Shown: piece by piece, positions 22,022-33,181 of the stretch | Position numbering within the stretch: the stretch's first letter is position 1 | Layout: every line of letters begins with the position of its first letter | Assembly: GCF_032854445.1 (NCBI RefSeq) | Contig: NC_088298.1 | Location: 21,539,295-21,603,294 of the forward strand | DNA: 64,000 bases | Origin: Liolophura sinensis | Taxonomy: Eukaryota > Mollusca > Polyplacophora > Chitonida > Chitonidae | Reading direction: 5' to 3' | Made by a program: the position numbers and the translations under genes | Notes under the pieces: generated by a model | Databases searched by the model: none | Told to the model about the DNA's origin: nothing | Seen by the model: the letters and a program-made list of their open reading frames with translations, nothing else

Positions 22022-22830
22022 ACCTTGTTATTGGCGTTTCAACTGATCTCATGATTATGTTATTGGCGTTTCAACTGATCTTATGATTATGTTATTGGCG
22101 TTTCAACTGATCTCATGATTATGTTATTGGCGTTTCAACTGATCTCATGATTATGTTATTGGCGTTTCAACTGATCTCATGATTATGTTATTGGCGTTTT
22201 AGCATGTTTTTAGCCTTATCTAATAATTATGTTATTGGGCGTTTCAACTGATCTCATGATTATGTTATTGGCGTTTTAGCATGTTTTAGCTTATTTAATA
22301 ATTATGTTATTGGCGTTTCAACTGATCTCATGATTATGTTATTGGCGTTTCAACTGATCTCATGATTATGTTATTGGCCTTTAGCATGTGTTTAGCTTAT
22401 CTAATAATTATGTTATTGGCGTTTCAACTGATCTCATGATTATGTTATTGGCGTTTTAGCATGTTTTAGCTTATCTAATAATTATGTTATTGGCGTTTCA
22501 ACTGATCTCATGATTATGTTATTGGCGTTTTAGCATGTTTTAGCTTATCTAATAATTATGTTATTGGCGTTTCAACTGATCTCATGATTATGTTATTGGC
22601 GTTTTAGCATGTTTTAGCTTATCTAATAATTATGTTATTGGCGTTTCAACTGATCTCATGATTATGTTATTGGCGTTTTAGCATGTTTTAGCTTATCTAA
22701 TAATTATGTTATTGGCGTTTCAACTTATCTCATGATTATGTTATTGGCATTTTAGCTTGTCTTAGGATCATTTTATTGGCGTTTTAGCTTATCTTTAGCT
22801 TATCTAATAATTATGTTATTGGCGGTTTAG
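22022..22830 (+). repeat. Two-monomer satellite (32-bp A and 42-bp B units)
   Basis: Every unit starts ATTATGTTATTGGCGTTT. A units continue CAACTGATCTCATG (32 bp). B units continue TAGCATGTTTTAGC and end TTATCTAATA (42 bp). Reading left to right: five A units (22022-22181), then B A B A A B, and from 22407 a regular A-B alternation with a 74-bp period to 22734, then diverged B-like units. Copies in the right half are nearly identical. Confidence 0.95.
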
Positions 22831-23094
22831 CTTTTCTTAACCATTCTCTCCAGAGCATATAACGCCACATGAAAACAATGCTAATCGCAGCTTATTGTAA
22901 AATACTTGAGATTCCATCAAATGAACAGTGTATTGGTTGCAATATTTTCAGACTAGATTGCTTCACGGTGTTTATATGTAAAGCCACTAAATTTTTCCCT
23001 CTTCCTGACTAGTCAAAGAAAATCTTGTGAAGATGAATCTAGGCGTTAAGTCCAACATTCGCACATAACTCATGTCACTCTTAGTGTTGTAATT

Positions 23095-23470
23095 TTTATA
23101 CAACACCAAATTATTCATAATCAGATGAATTTACTTACATTTTACAACAAATTGTGGTTTTGCTAGGTGAAACCAAAGCTTTTTTTCACATCACCAAATA
23201 TTACATTTTTAGGTAAAGCTAATTTCAAATAAAAACAATTTTATTTCACACAAAAATGACTGTAGCGCACGGTGAAGCCAAATCTCTTTAGCAACACCAA
23301 ACTGTTGTGTTGTTAAATGAAGCAAATACTTTTTAACAGCACCAAAATATTGCACTCTTGTAGTTATGTGAAGCCAATGGTTCTTTACGACGTCAAAATT
23401 TTGCTCCGTTCGGCGAAACAAAACTTTCAAACCCAACAAAAATGTTTAGTCGTTCGGTGAAACATCAAAA
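23095..23470 (+). repeat. Degenerate minisatellite (GGTGAAGCCAAA / CAACACCAAA)
   Basis: Units of roughly 55-60 bp alternate a GGTGAAACC or GTGAAGCCAA word with an ACAGCACCAAAATATTG-like word about six times. The units are strongly diverged. Confidence 0.6.
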
Positions 23471-23479
23471 TGTTTCTTC

Positions 23480-24215
23480 GTCCGTTTAGACTAAAACGTT
23501 TTAACCACATGAACAATTTAAAGTATATAGTAAATGGACTGTTTAGCTATAGGCTTACATTTTGTAATCAGGTCTTGACTTGACCAAAGACACAGAATGT
23601 TAGCATCTAGAGTCAGTTTAATAGCCTGCGGAGCGATGATACCCTTAGTCTCGTAATGCGTTTCAATTATCCGCTTTAGCGTCAGCCTATTACACGCCTA
23701 TGGCGTTTTTAACATCAAGCGATTTCTACCACATGACATATTATTGTATTAGCGGCATACATCTGGACTAACATCGATGAACCTGTTCGCACTAAAGATC
23801 AGGCAATGACCTCACACCTCGTGCACCAGATAGAGGCCTACACTTGTTGCACCTGCCGAACCTTGGAGTGGTTTTGTCAGTAAAGAAAGGATGCACGCTT
23901 ACATGTTCCAAGCAGTGGTTTTTGCCCTTTGAAATTAGCAAGTTAAGCGGTGGGCTTGAACAAACCTTGAGGCGAGGACTGAGTGTAGAGCTCTTGAGAC
24001 CCATACACGACGCCTTCATATTCGACTAGTAAAGAGCCCTGTCTGCTGTAGACAATATATCGTTGCATCCGATGGAAATGCGTTAGAGATTTTTTGAGTG
24101 GGATGTTATTTTCATGTTATCAATTTTTTCCAGTGTATATCTCTATTACAAGAGAACTTGGCTGTTCCCGCTTATATTACCATAAACCCTGTTTTATCTT
24201 TTGGGTATATATACG
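23480..24215. other. Non-coding or unrecognised
   Basis: Short open frames on both strands at 23792-24029 are mutual shadows without support. No repeat or exon is recognised. Confidence 0.4.
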
Positions 24216-24218
24216 TGA

Positions 24219-24375
24219 TTTATTTATTTATTTGATTGGTGTTTTACGCCGTACTCAAGAATATTTCACTTATACGACGGCGGCCAGCATTATGATGAGA
24301 GGAAACTGGGCAGAGCCCGGGGGAAACCCACGACGATCCGCAGGTTGCTGGAGGACCTTCCCGTATACGGACGGA
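24219..24375 (-). mobile_element. SINE family 1, partial
   Basis: The tail and body are well preserved (TTTATTTATTTATTTGATTG, then the complement of the conserved domain and of GGGAAACCCACGA). Similarity fades after the ACGGACGGAGAGGA region, so the tRNA head is missing. Confidence 0.88.
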
Positions 24376-24930
24376 GAGGATATGTACATGAGGTACAAGG
24401 GACGCGACATCTTGTTTCCGTTTTCTCGTAATAATTCCTTATGACACGGTAATGTACTGGGTTACCAGACACGTCAGAAAAAACCGTCTGTATCCGTGGA
24501 GGTCTGTGTTCAAACGTCTTAATAAATTATACTATTTGTTGTCTTTTCTGATAATAATTCATGAGTACTTCTGAAACAAATGTTTATCGGAAGTATATAA
24601 ATAAGGCAAAAATCAGCCGTGTTTCTTCTGAATCTTTCACAACCAGCTCATTTCTGCTCTTAAATTTCCAACAAAGGTATGAAAGAAATAATCCGGAAGA
24701 CGACCGCATAAAGTATTTATTAGCTAAGGCGAAATCTCACAAGAAATTCTAGACACGTCTGGAGTCGAAGGTAGCCTATTCATTATTAACTATTTCTGCA
24801 AATTTCAGTCGGTATGTAAAGGCAGGTGTTTGATTGAAACACAAGCCGCTTCACCACACCGCTACGGCCCGCTCCCCTGACAAATCAATTATAGAATCGT
24901 GCCATTCAAATTTGAAATCCATGAGCTTAC

Positions 24931-25042
24931 CATGTGACACAGGGATTCCTCATACCAAGAAAATGGATTGTCACGTAAAATGTTACTGTCACATTCACAC
25001 AGGTTTGATTCTGGTGTAGTATGTCAGCTATACGGTGCCCCG
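24931..25042 (-). CDS. Weak candidate internal exon
   Basis: A 112-base open segment on the minus strand enters after a pyrimidine-rich acceptor (CTCTGTTTGTCTGTAG) and leaves at CACATG|GTAAGC. One frame is open throughout (entry phase 1, exit phase 2) and includes N-Q-T and N-V-T sequons plus two cysteines. An open frame of this length is expected fairly often by chance, so the support is the paired splice signals only. Confidence 0.2.
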
Positions 25043-25284
25043 CTACAGACAAACAGAGCTGCCTCCTGACGGTCGAAGCCACGCTCTTCTTCACGTCGAC
25101 CACCCACGTGTGTATTCGTGATTAACAGAAGCTTGTAAGCCAGCACGATGCAGTAGGCTTAACAGATACCAACACCTTATATAGAAACGTGTTGACGTCC
25201 ACGTGTTGACGTCTTCGTCAACACCCGTTACAGGTGTATAACAGGGACCCTTCCCAGTGCTTACATACCCAGCAACCAGATATG

Positions 25285-25400
25285 ATTTCTCTTTAGTTCA
25301 GTAGGTAGAGCGGTTGATTTCGCACTTGGAGATACGAGTTCAAACCCCGTCCATGCAGATCCACAGCGTAAACCCTTAACCAGTTGCTCTAACAGGCTCA
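25285..25400 (+). mobile_element. tRNA-derived SINE head (family 3 candidate)
   Basis: TAGTTCAGTAGGTAGAGCGG (A box) and GAGTTCAAACCCCG (B box) are spaced as in RNA polymerase III tRNA promoters, but no closed acceptor stem forms. It is therefore likely a SINE head and not a tRNA gene. A body of unknown affinity follows to about 25500. Confidence 0.6.
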
Positions 25401-25919
25401 AAGAAGCGTGGTTTTCCGGGCCTGTGAAAATAGATATGTCTTGGGAGAGGGGAAGGAATGAAGTGGGTAGGAGTGTAACGGAAGCATCACACCAGCACTT
25501 ATACTAACAGTAGAATTAGAGCTGGGATTTTCAAATGACGTTGAGACCTACAGAGTAAATCCTTCAGCCATAGTAACAGATGGATACTATATTTTATATA
25601 CACTTGTTGAAGTGGATGCTTGGCGCTTAACACCTGGCAAGTTTGTGTATGAAAAACATATTTGTAAAATGCCGATGTCTTGCCCTCCTAGTGTGTGAAG
25701 TGACATTAATATTTTTTGGAGCCAAGAAAAGTACATATTACAGTATATCTTAAATGTCATATAAATGTATAACGAATACTTCTTAATTTCAACATTTAGG
25801 CAGTGGTGTATTGAGGAAGGAAATGGTGTGTACTGATAACTTAACTCTTTCTAAAGTGTTAGAAATTTAACACTTCGCAAAATGCGCAAATAATATTGTA
25901 TTCTAACACTATCTGAATG

Positions 25920-26032
25920 TGAAATTTTCCCCAGGCTTTCCCCTTTTTACCTCCCACCTTAATGCTGGCTGCCGTCGTATAAGTGAAACGTTCTTGAGTG
26001 CAAACTAAAACACCTGTCAAATAAATGAATAA
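25920..26032 (+). mobile_element. SINE family 1, 5'-truncated
   Basis: Body from a CTTTTTACCTCCCACC-like string through TGCTGGCTGCCGTCGTATAA to a CAAATAAATGAATAA tail. Moderately diverged. Confidence 0.82.
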
Positions 26033-26039
26033 TTTGAAA

Positions 26040-27130
26040 TTAACATGTTTAGGTGTTGTATTCTGCACATACATGTTTTTTACATAAAAAATGTTTTACA
26101 GTGTCTTGAAATTTAACTTGCAAACGGTTGTTACACGGCTAATCATTTTAATAAGATACTCACATTTTGCAGCACCTAACGTGTATCATTTTGACATTAA
26201 TTGTTCATAAATCTTTATGAACAATTAACAACACCGTTCAGCGATGAATATATATAGCAATGTAGCCGTCGTACAAGATATTCCTGTACTACTCGAACTT
26301 CAACCTTAATGGACTTTCCAGGTAAATTATCTCAATATAATAAAAGACATACCATATAGAGAGCAGAATCAGTTCCATGGAAGATCAGCTTTACTGGCTG
26401 AAAGAAGGGCTGAGTCGAAATAAACTTTGTTATTATTAAACAGCAAAGACAGCGTGCTAATTGGCAAATGGTTACACGTAACCGGGGAAATACAGCCTCT
26501 TGTCGTTTTAAATCAGTCGAGGTTTTATTCTAACTGTTCATGCATATACTAAAAAGTAGTAAATTAGACGCCCCCTAGAACCAAAGCTAAAGCAGAATTA
26601 GGTAAAAACATTTCACTGCTGTTCACTGCATTGTAATAAAAGTCAGTTTTCGAGGACTACTCAAATGTGTGTCATCACATTTAACGTATAATACCATTAA
26701 ATCAATGCCATGGGACCGGGCATCGAGAGTGCTTTGCATGTCTGCACAGTTCTGGTTTGTGTAAGACCGTTGACCTTTACCTTAATTGGGTTAATGAGGT
26801 GTACAAGAATCATACTTAACAAGCTTCTATCAAATGAAGATGGATTTTTCTTTCCTCTTCTCTTTTGCTTCAGATGGCGAGTATAAATAAAAGAAATCAC
26901 GGTTGGCATTGTGTCATTTCGACAAATTATCGACATTTGAAGGAAATTTCTCGTCCGATAGATCACCATGACATTGAACATCAGTCAACGTGCGTTGCAA
27001 AAAAAAAAAATGAGAAGGTCAAAGCTAATCGTTATCATTAGGAAGAGAAGGAAAAACCCTTACTCCCTGCAGATCTATGTTTTTTGCTCTATTGATCTGA
27101 ACAGCGTTGTTGTAGTAGAGACTTGGAGCT
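26040..27130. other. Non-coding, with one dispersed repeat
   Basis: Contains the dispersed repeat at 26460-26550. No exon is supported. A donor-like CCAG|GTAAAT at 26320 follows a four-codon ATG frame and was not accepted. Confidence 0.4.
26460..26550 (+). repeat. Dispersed repeat, copy 2 of 3
   Basis: GTTACACGTAACCGGGGAAA and TTTTATTCTAACTGTTCATG match the copy at 18815-18905 in the same order. Confidence 0.7.
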
Positions 27131-27133
27131 CAC

Positions 27134-27372
27134 CTCGATGTGACAGCGGAAAAACAGCGGGAGACGAGGAAATCAATTCTGTTATAGACGCAAATGGTAT
27201 CGGTGCCAGCTCCCAACGCTCGCTGGTCTGTGAGACGCGCTTGTCTATAACTGGGAAGCAAAAAGGATATCAATGAACTGTGCAAGTCAGGCTTAAAGTC
27301 CGTCAGTGCCAGAAGCATCAGGAAAAAAACATTCGACGCTGCATGTGTGCTTCCAGATGCCGTTAAAAGCAT
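27134..27372 (-). CDS. Candidate first coding exon with signal-peptide-like start
   Basis: A minus-strand frame opens at the ATG at 27372 and runs 79 codons plus two bases to CGAG|GTGAGC, a good donor (intron from 27133). Without splicing the frame ends at the TGA inside that donor. Residues 14-24 (S-N-V-F-F-L-M-L-L-A-L) form a short hydrophobic core like a signal peptide, preceded by a polar stretch. An internal Met just before L-L-A-L is an alternative start. The segment is richer in GC than its flanks. I do not recognise the product. An overlapping plus-strand ORF exists (26968-27276), so chance remains possible. Confidence 0.3.
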
Positions 27373-27967
27373 GTAATCACATCAAACCACCACCCCAAAT
27401 CCTCACACTTCCCTTACAGCGCCACTTTTCCAAGTCATAGCCCTGCAATAGAGCGGGCAATTATTAATAATAAAAAGGATAAGTGTGCCATTGACAATTC
27501 AAGTGTTTAAGCCGCTATGTTTTTTCCCTCTGAAGTACCGTTATATGTTTTTTGAGACAAACGATTTTGAACACATGATTATCAGAGACGGCGTTTATTA
27601 CTGAGACACTTTGGTTTATGTCCAATCGATGAAATTCTGGGAAATTAACCTAATTCAATAGCAAGAAAAAAATACAATTAGCTTGATATTAGACATAGAT
27701 GCAAGAAGGTAATACCTTCTGTTACCTTCTCTTACAGACGTAATACGTAATAATTACCGCGAGTGTTTCATTTACACCCGTTTCATGAAGATCTTTCAAA
27801 TTTGCTCGATTCGGTCAATGACAAGAAATAACATGAAATTCGCTTGATGCTATATGAACAAAGATAAAAGCAAACCGAATTCTTCAGGGCATTCCTAAGA
27901 GACTGGTTTGAATGACAGGCCGTTATAACACTAATGAATTTGTCACTAAAGTCATGAAAGTTGGAGA

Positions 27968-28312
27968 CAGCTTCCGTGGCCTCATAGATAGAGCGTCCGC
28001 CTCAAATTCGGGAGAATCCCGGGTCTCTTCAAAGACTTTAAAAATGTTACTTGATGCTTCATCGCTTGACGCTTAGCACTGAAAGGTTAGAGCAAGAAAA
28101 CAGGACTGTTTGGTCCGATGTCATTGTAATGTTTTTGAATGGGGATGTAATGCCTGGTGTCTTCGGCATGATACTTCAGTGACGGCAAAACTTTGGTGGC
28201 ATGGATTCTCTCTGCCACAAGTACATATGTACACACAAATAATGACTCCTCGTCGTCACAGAAACAATAGAATTGTTAAGCACGACGAAAAACACAAAGC
28301 ATACATACTCTA
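27968..28312 (+). mobile_element. SINE family 2, near full length
   Basis: The head CTTCCGTGGCCTCATAGATA carries the A-box region, and a damaged B box (GAATCCCGGGTCTC) follows. The body includes AACAGGACTGTTTGGTC, GGTGTCTTCGGCATGATAC and GCCACAAGTACATATG. The tail is AAAGCATACATAC. Confidence 0.85.
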
Positions 28313-28317
28313 AAGCT

Positions 28318-29190
28318 GGAGACACACAACACGCTTTTACGAGCTCGTCGACGACGACCTCTGTTAGATTGATCTGGCGACTGCTGTAGGCACGATAATC
28401 AATTTGCACGACAGGCAACCAGCAAAATGTCACGTCACAGAAATTTGTTTTCAAAATTTGCCGCGGATAAGATCTTTTTAATGACAACATTAGATAGTTG
28501 GTACCTTGATCTTCTCAAAAATTTTCTTATAGGCAACTCATTTTACCTTCATGTTAGAATATTGTGGGCACTCAGTATCGAACAAATACGCCTTTTTCAG
28601 AGTATAAATCAACCGGAATATCCCCGCTTTCAAATAAACATTTTGATACACACTTGATACTATATGTGGCCAAATAATTTCCCACGACCAATCAATAGTG
28701 AAAATCGCTGTCGCCGTCCAGGGGGCAGTACATGACGAGAGAACAATCACTGGGGATTTTGATTCCGAAAATCAAACACGTTCTTAAACCGGCAATCGAT
28801 GTGTCAAGTGTCTCCGGTACTCAAAATGGCCGTCGCGTACGCGAGCACGCTGCATGACTGTCAGTTTGCTGTGACGAGCGTCCAAAAGCGTTTAAACCAG
28901 GAAAGCACTACACGATTTTAGTCGGTCCGACTGATTGCTGCCATCGATGATCTTCGTAGATCAAAACCGCGACTGTTGCAGGCACACTATATTCACAACT
29001 GACCACGACCAAAAACGCCGAGGCGAGAGCGGTCACAGCAGACGCGACTTTCGGCTGGTCGGTCCGACGAGCGTCCAAAATCGCCAAGCCCCGCTGTACC
29101 GTTGGCTATCGGTTTTCTGCGTGACACGTGCGTCATCGACGGTCACCACGTATTGTCACCCAGGCAATATGAAAACTGCGAGGAATCACT
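28318..29190. other. GC- and CpG-rich island with repeated GACGAGCGTCCAAAA motif
   Basis: This block is clearly richer in G+C than its flanks, especially 28790-29160. GACGAGCGTCCAAAA occurs at about 28872 and 29068, and GTCGGTCCGAC at about 28921 and 29058. ACACACAACACGCTTTTACG at the left edge resembles CACTACACGATTTTAGTCGG at 28906. It looks like a decayed non-autonomous DNA transposon. A 34-codon frame from ATG 28826 (M-A-V-A-Y-A-S-T-L) is inside and probably not a gene. Confidence 0.35.
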
Positions 29191-29194
29191 GATA

Positions 29195-29830
29195 TATAGG
29201 ATAATTTGAAAACAAAGACACAATCTGCTGAATGGTTGGCTAACACTATGTCAGATAATGCAAATTTTACCTGCGTATTTTCCCGTTTTTTATTATCAGT
29301 GTCAAGATTCCAATTGTTGCACTGTGGACCCATGAACCAAGTGAAAAAACCTTTTATAGCGACTTTTATATTTCTTTGAGTGTACTGAATTACTTCTGCC
29401 TACAACCAACTCTATACTATATACGCGAATTGTGATTGCGAATGGTAATATTTTTTGAACATTTGACACCTTTTGACATTTTGATAATTTTTTTCCAAAA
29501 TTAGAAATAAACATATATCCCCAGGTAGTTTTGATGTCTCTAATATAGATCATAATGGGCGAATTCGACATGAGGGAAGCACATTAAAGATAAGCCAGGA
29601 ATACAATAATATAAAACCCTTAGTTACCTTGGGACAATGTTTTCATTGACCTATCAGGTGATGTTACATCATAAAAAGTGTATATTCTTCTGTTTTAACG
29701 TAATTATTGGTAGGCCTGTATACCTGTGACACAACGGAGCTATATGATGGTCAGTGGATCTGTAATGTACAGGATTAAGAAGTAGACCGAAATTATATTG
29801 TTATATAAAGGTGCTTTCACGACATCGTTC
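29195..29830. other. Non-coding, unexplained
   Basis: AT-rich. I see no supported exon or repeat. Confidence 0.5.
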
Positions 29831-29835
29831 ATTAA

Positions 29836-30150
29836 ATGTCAGTATAGGATCGATTCTCTTTTAGGATGAGTGATCATGTGTCAGTATAGGATAGATTCTA
29901 TTTTAGGTTGAGTGGTGAGGTGTCAGTATAGGGTGGATCCTATTTTACGATAATTAGCCTAATCAGGTGCCAGAATAGGGTAGATCTTATTTTACGTTGC
30001 GTGATCAGGTGTCCGTATGGGGCGAGTCCTTTTTTAGGCGAAGTGATTTGGTTTCAGTGTAGGTAGACCCTATTTTAGGATATATATTTAGAATGAGTGA
30101 GTAGATGCCAGAACAGGGTCGTTTCTGTTTTAGGATGGATGATTACGTGT
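29836..30150 (+). repeat. About 42-bp minisatellite, seven diverged copies
   Basis: Units read GTGTCAGTATAGGATAGATT followed by a C-T-A-T-T-T-T-A-G-G and TGAGTGATCAG-like string. The period is 40-45 bp with substitutions in every copy. Confidence 0.88.
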
Positions 30151-30735
30151 GACCATTTGCCAGACATCACGCTGTCGTCGCTGCCATGGTTTAACTCTTT
30201 ACCCTGTACGTCTTCAATTATATTGCGTGTCAAGCAACTGTTTTCGAGGAACATCTCCCTCTCGCCCACATGACTGAAGGCTTTCTACTCATCCGTCAAT
30301 ACTGTATTTTAAACACTACGCTTAAGTTGAACAGCTTGTCAATTTTCTCGCTCGTTGCTCGGAATTAAGTAGACAAGCAAACTGCGGTTGTCAACAGACT
30401 GGGTAAAACTGGTTGTGACAAGAACACAGTGGCGTAACAGGACCGAAACTCACCAGCCCTGCCCGGCACGTCGTTCTATAAACACACGTATATTTCTGGC
30501 GAAAGACATTAGTCAGTCTAAACTCACTAACTGATCAAACACGGTATCATCTGGATTCTTACCACGTACAAAGGTAAAAACTTTTCACAAAGCATTACCT
30601 AGTATACTATTACGTTTGAAAATCGTGTTCTGAGCAATGGTAGAAGCTGCCATAGCACTTAACAGTTTGCAAAATTTAAAACAACATTCACAGAGAAGTA
30701 TTTACACGTATATTTACCTATTGACCACCGATTTA
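30150..30735. other. Non-coding, unexplained
   Basis: No supported exon or repeat. A 64-codon minus-strand frame at 30075-30269 runs into the minisatellite and is not supported. Confidence 0.45.
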
Positions 30736-30809
30736 TGCGTGAAATTTTCCTGAATACGGAGTAAAACACAGTATATACTTATTAAGTTTTTATTGATAAA
30801 TTGATCTAG

Positions 30810-30840
<31 letters not shown>

Positions 30841-30905
30841 TTTGATGTTTTAAGCCTTACCCAAGAATATTTCACGACGGAGGAAAGTATTATAGTGGTA
30901 AGTAG
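30735..30905. mobile_element. Two tail-to-tail SINE family 1 fragments
   Basis: 30735-30780 is a diverged plus-strand distal domain (GTGAAATTTTCCTGAATACG). 30808-30905 is a minus-strand fragment with about eight TTTA units, followed by CCTTACCCAAGAATATTTCA. Confidence 0.65.
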
Positions 30906-31193
30906 AACTACTTGAAAGAATAATTTAACCATGATTTTTTCGTAACTTTTTGCGGGATGAAACTTTACCTAAACGCCCACGGCCATTTTGCTGGCATGTG
31001 CTTGATAACTCTTTAATTCAACTTTTTAGGTGGAATTCTCGCGAGGCCATGGGGTGCGCGATGTTAGAGCAAACACGATGTCGCGTCACTCCATGCTGAT
31101 ATGGTTAAAAGGCAATAAAGGAGTGCGTGACGTCAGCGGAAACAGCTGCCGTTGATAAGAACTAAATCAAGTCAGATCGGTTAAATTAATAGG

Positions 31194-31368
31194 ATGGTGG
31201 TCCTTTCGATTTTCTCAATGTGCGTGATTTTGCTTACTTTGAACCGCACCATATTTTTTTTATGCAAAATTCACAGAAATAAAAGCCTATGTTTTTCAAA
31301 CTCCATGTGGAATACTTTGTTGATGTTCATAATATATTTGGCCTGGTGTTGTCTTTTAATAAAGCTGG
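31194..31368 (+). other. Unexplained spacer
   Basis: A short hydrophobic plus-strand frame (72 codons from 31194) runs into the SINE that follows, and no splice signal supports it. Confidence 0.3.
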
Positions 31369-31634
31369 GGGGCCTCAAGTATTTAGTGAGTCTGCGCGGC
31401 GCAATGACCTAAAGCCGTCTCACCAATGCGGTCGCTGTGAGTTCAAGTCCAGTTCATGCTGGTTTCCTCCCCGGCTGTGGGAAGGTCTTCCATCAACTTG
31501 CGGATGGTCGTGCCCCCCCCCCCCCCCCTTCCCCACGGGGTTCTGCCTGATTTCCTCCCACCACAATGCTGGCCGCCGTCGTGAAATATTCTTCAGTACT
31601 GCGTCAATTAGCAATCAAATAAATAAATAAATAG
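31368..31634 (+). mobile_element. SINE family 1, near full length with poly-C expansion
   Basis: Diverged head (GGGGCCTCAAGTATTTAGTG), intact B-box region GGTCGCTGTGAGTTCAAGTC, body, and CAAATAAATAAATAAA tail. The usual GGGTTTCCCCCGGG segment has become a run of about 16 C residues at 31513-31528. Confidence 0.9.
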
Positions 31635-31639
31635 AGCAG

Positions 31640-32130
31640 TAATCTATACTTTAACTATAATAAAATAATCAGATACCAATCAGTTGCCCATATGTACTGA
31701 TTCTCCCCTATTATATATAAGAGGCTACAATATATAAGAGGTTGCTGTACCCTGTCTCCCTGGAAACGATGGTGATGTGAATAAAACATTTGACCTTATC
31801 TAATGAAAACATATATAATCTTCGTTCATGTCAATCTCCTTGTCGACAGTGTGGAACTTGAAGAACAGGATGTTCTAAAACTATACGCGAATAATTTTCA
31901 CGCACTTGAGCTTAGAAACGCTGTGACTCATCAGCAGTGAACGCTTCCTGCTATACCTAGGTTAAGATACACTGTAATTAACAAATTTGTATTTTTTGTA
32001 TTACAGTAAACTGTACGTGCAGTTTTGAGATATTCGCATTTTTATTTAGATAAACAACTGTATTCTGATTGTAAATTTACCGCCAATAGCATATAGATAC
32101 ATTGGGTAAAGTGTTGGCAAAGTCGTCTTC
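31640..32130. other. Non-coding, unexplained
   Basis: AT-rich with no supported feature. Confidence 0.5.
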
Positions 32131-32135
32131 TGGTA

Positions 32136-32275
32136 CTGTTTCCTTGTTCTAACCTCTCAGTGCTGAGCATCAAACAAGGCAGCAACAAGTAACATTTTTA
32201 AAGATTTTGGTATGACCCGAGCTGAGATGAATCCCGACGCAGAGGCGGACGTTCTAACCGTAAGGCCACGGAAGT
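32136..32275 (-). mobile_element. SINE family 2, head half
   Basis: CTAACCTCTCAGTGCTGAGC, then GCAGCAACAAGTAACATTTTT and the head complement CTAACCGTAAGGCCACGGAAG. The tail half is missing. Confidence 0.8.
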
Positions 32276-32364
32276 AGTCAACAAAAGTGTAAAAGCCTCT
32301 CAAATATACAGGAACATGATGTAAAGATATAGGTAAAATGAGAGTATGTAAATCGATGGTAAGT

Positions 32365-32465
32365 GAATACCGAGTTGGGTTTGAACTCGCGATGGACGCC
32401 TTCCCATGACCAAAGACTTGACAGTTGCAGCGAGCCAGCGCTTTAACAATCTTGGCTAACGTTGG
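32365..32465 (-). mobile_element. tRNA-derived SINE head (family 4)
   Basis: On the minus strand GTTAAAGCGCTGGCTCGCTG is followed by CATCGCGAGTTCAAACCCAA, giving A- and B-box-like elements. The same head type occurs at 54820-54910 (GTTAAAGCTCTGGCTCTCTG). Confidence 0.6.
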
Positions 32466-32624
32466 GTACAAAGTTCAAATTGGAAGCCGGTGAGTTCTTT
32501 CTAGGCAGAACCAACGCGAGAAATAGAAGCACCAGATTTATACATAAGCACTGATTACATCATGCACCAATTTCTAAATTTTTCGACTGTATGTCTAGGC
32601 TAATTATCTACCTTGTACAGGAGA

Positions 32625-32645
32625 GGAGGTGGTGGGGGGGGGGGT
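32625..32645 (+). repeat. Poly-G tract
   Basis: GAGGTGGTGG leads into an uninterrupted run of about 10 G residues. Similar G or C runs lie at 31513, 39545, 45318 and 50788. Confidence 0.9.
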
Positions 32646-32649
32646 GTTG

Positions 32650-32800
32650 TACCGTGTTCTGTAATAAAAAAAATGTCCGTGTAATGTAATAACAAAAATT
32701 GCCGTGTAATGTAATATCACTGCATAACGTAATAAGCTTACCGATTGATGTAATAAAGCCAATCCTTAACTTTTGTAATAAAAATTTCTGTGTAAAGTAG
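32650..32800 (+). repeat. Degenerate GTGTAATGTAATA repeat
   Basis: Words GTGTAATGTAATAAC and related TTGTAATAAAAATT variants recur about six times at roughly 25-30 bp. Confidence 0.6.
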
Positions 32801-32811
32801 TTGAGATTTTT

Positions 32812-32920
32812 CAGACTGGTACTAAATACCCCGAGAGCACAGCTGGCAGAGCGTCCGTTTCGGGAGACGGTAGATCTGTGGTCAATCCTGGGTATGGTCA
32901 CACCTAACACCTTCACTTCT
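32812..32920 (+). mobile_element. tRNA-derived SINE head (family 5)
   Basis: CACAGCTGGCAGAGCGTCCG (A box) and TGTGGTCAATCCTGGG (weak B box) are spaced as in a tRNA. There is no acceptor-stem pairing, so it is not a tRNA gene. Confidence 0.5.
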
Positions 32921-33181
32921 CAGTGAAACCCAAGCACGCACTCACTCACTCAGTTCTCTACATAAAGGATCTACATATGTGCCTGTTAAAGATATAACAG
33001 TGCTTAGGGGAAACTCTGTGGCTTTAGGGCACGATTTGAATACTGATGTTACTTAGTTGCCAAAACTTACCATGCGTGTTTCCAACATCATTGAAAACTT
33101 GACTGCTTCTCTTTGCATGATCCAATCCTATTTATATATTTTATATATATAATATACTTTACTTTATATACTTTCTTACTT

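Noticed and set aside
25285-25355. Possible functional tRNA gene
   Set aside because: A and B boxes are present but the acceptor and anticodon arms do not close, and a body follows as in a SINE. The same applies to the other tRNA-like heads, so no tRNA genes are called.
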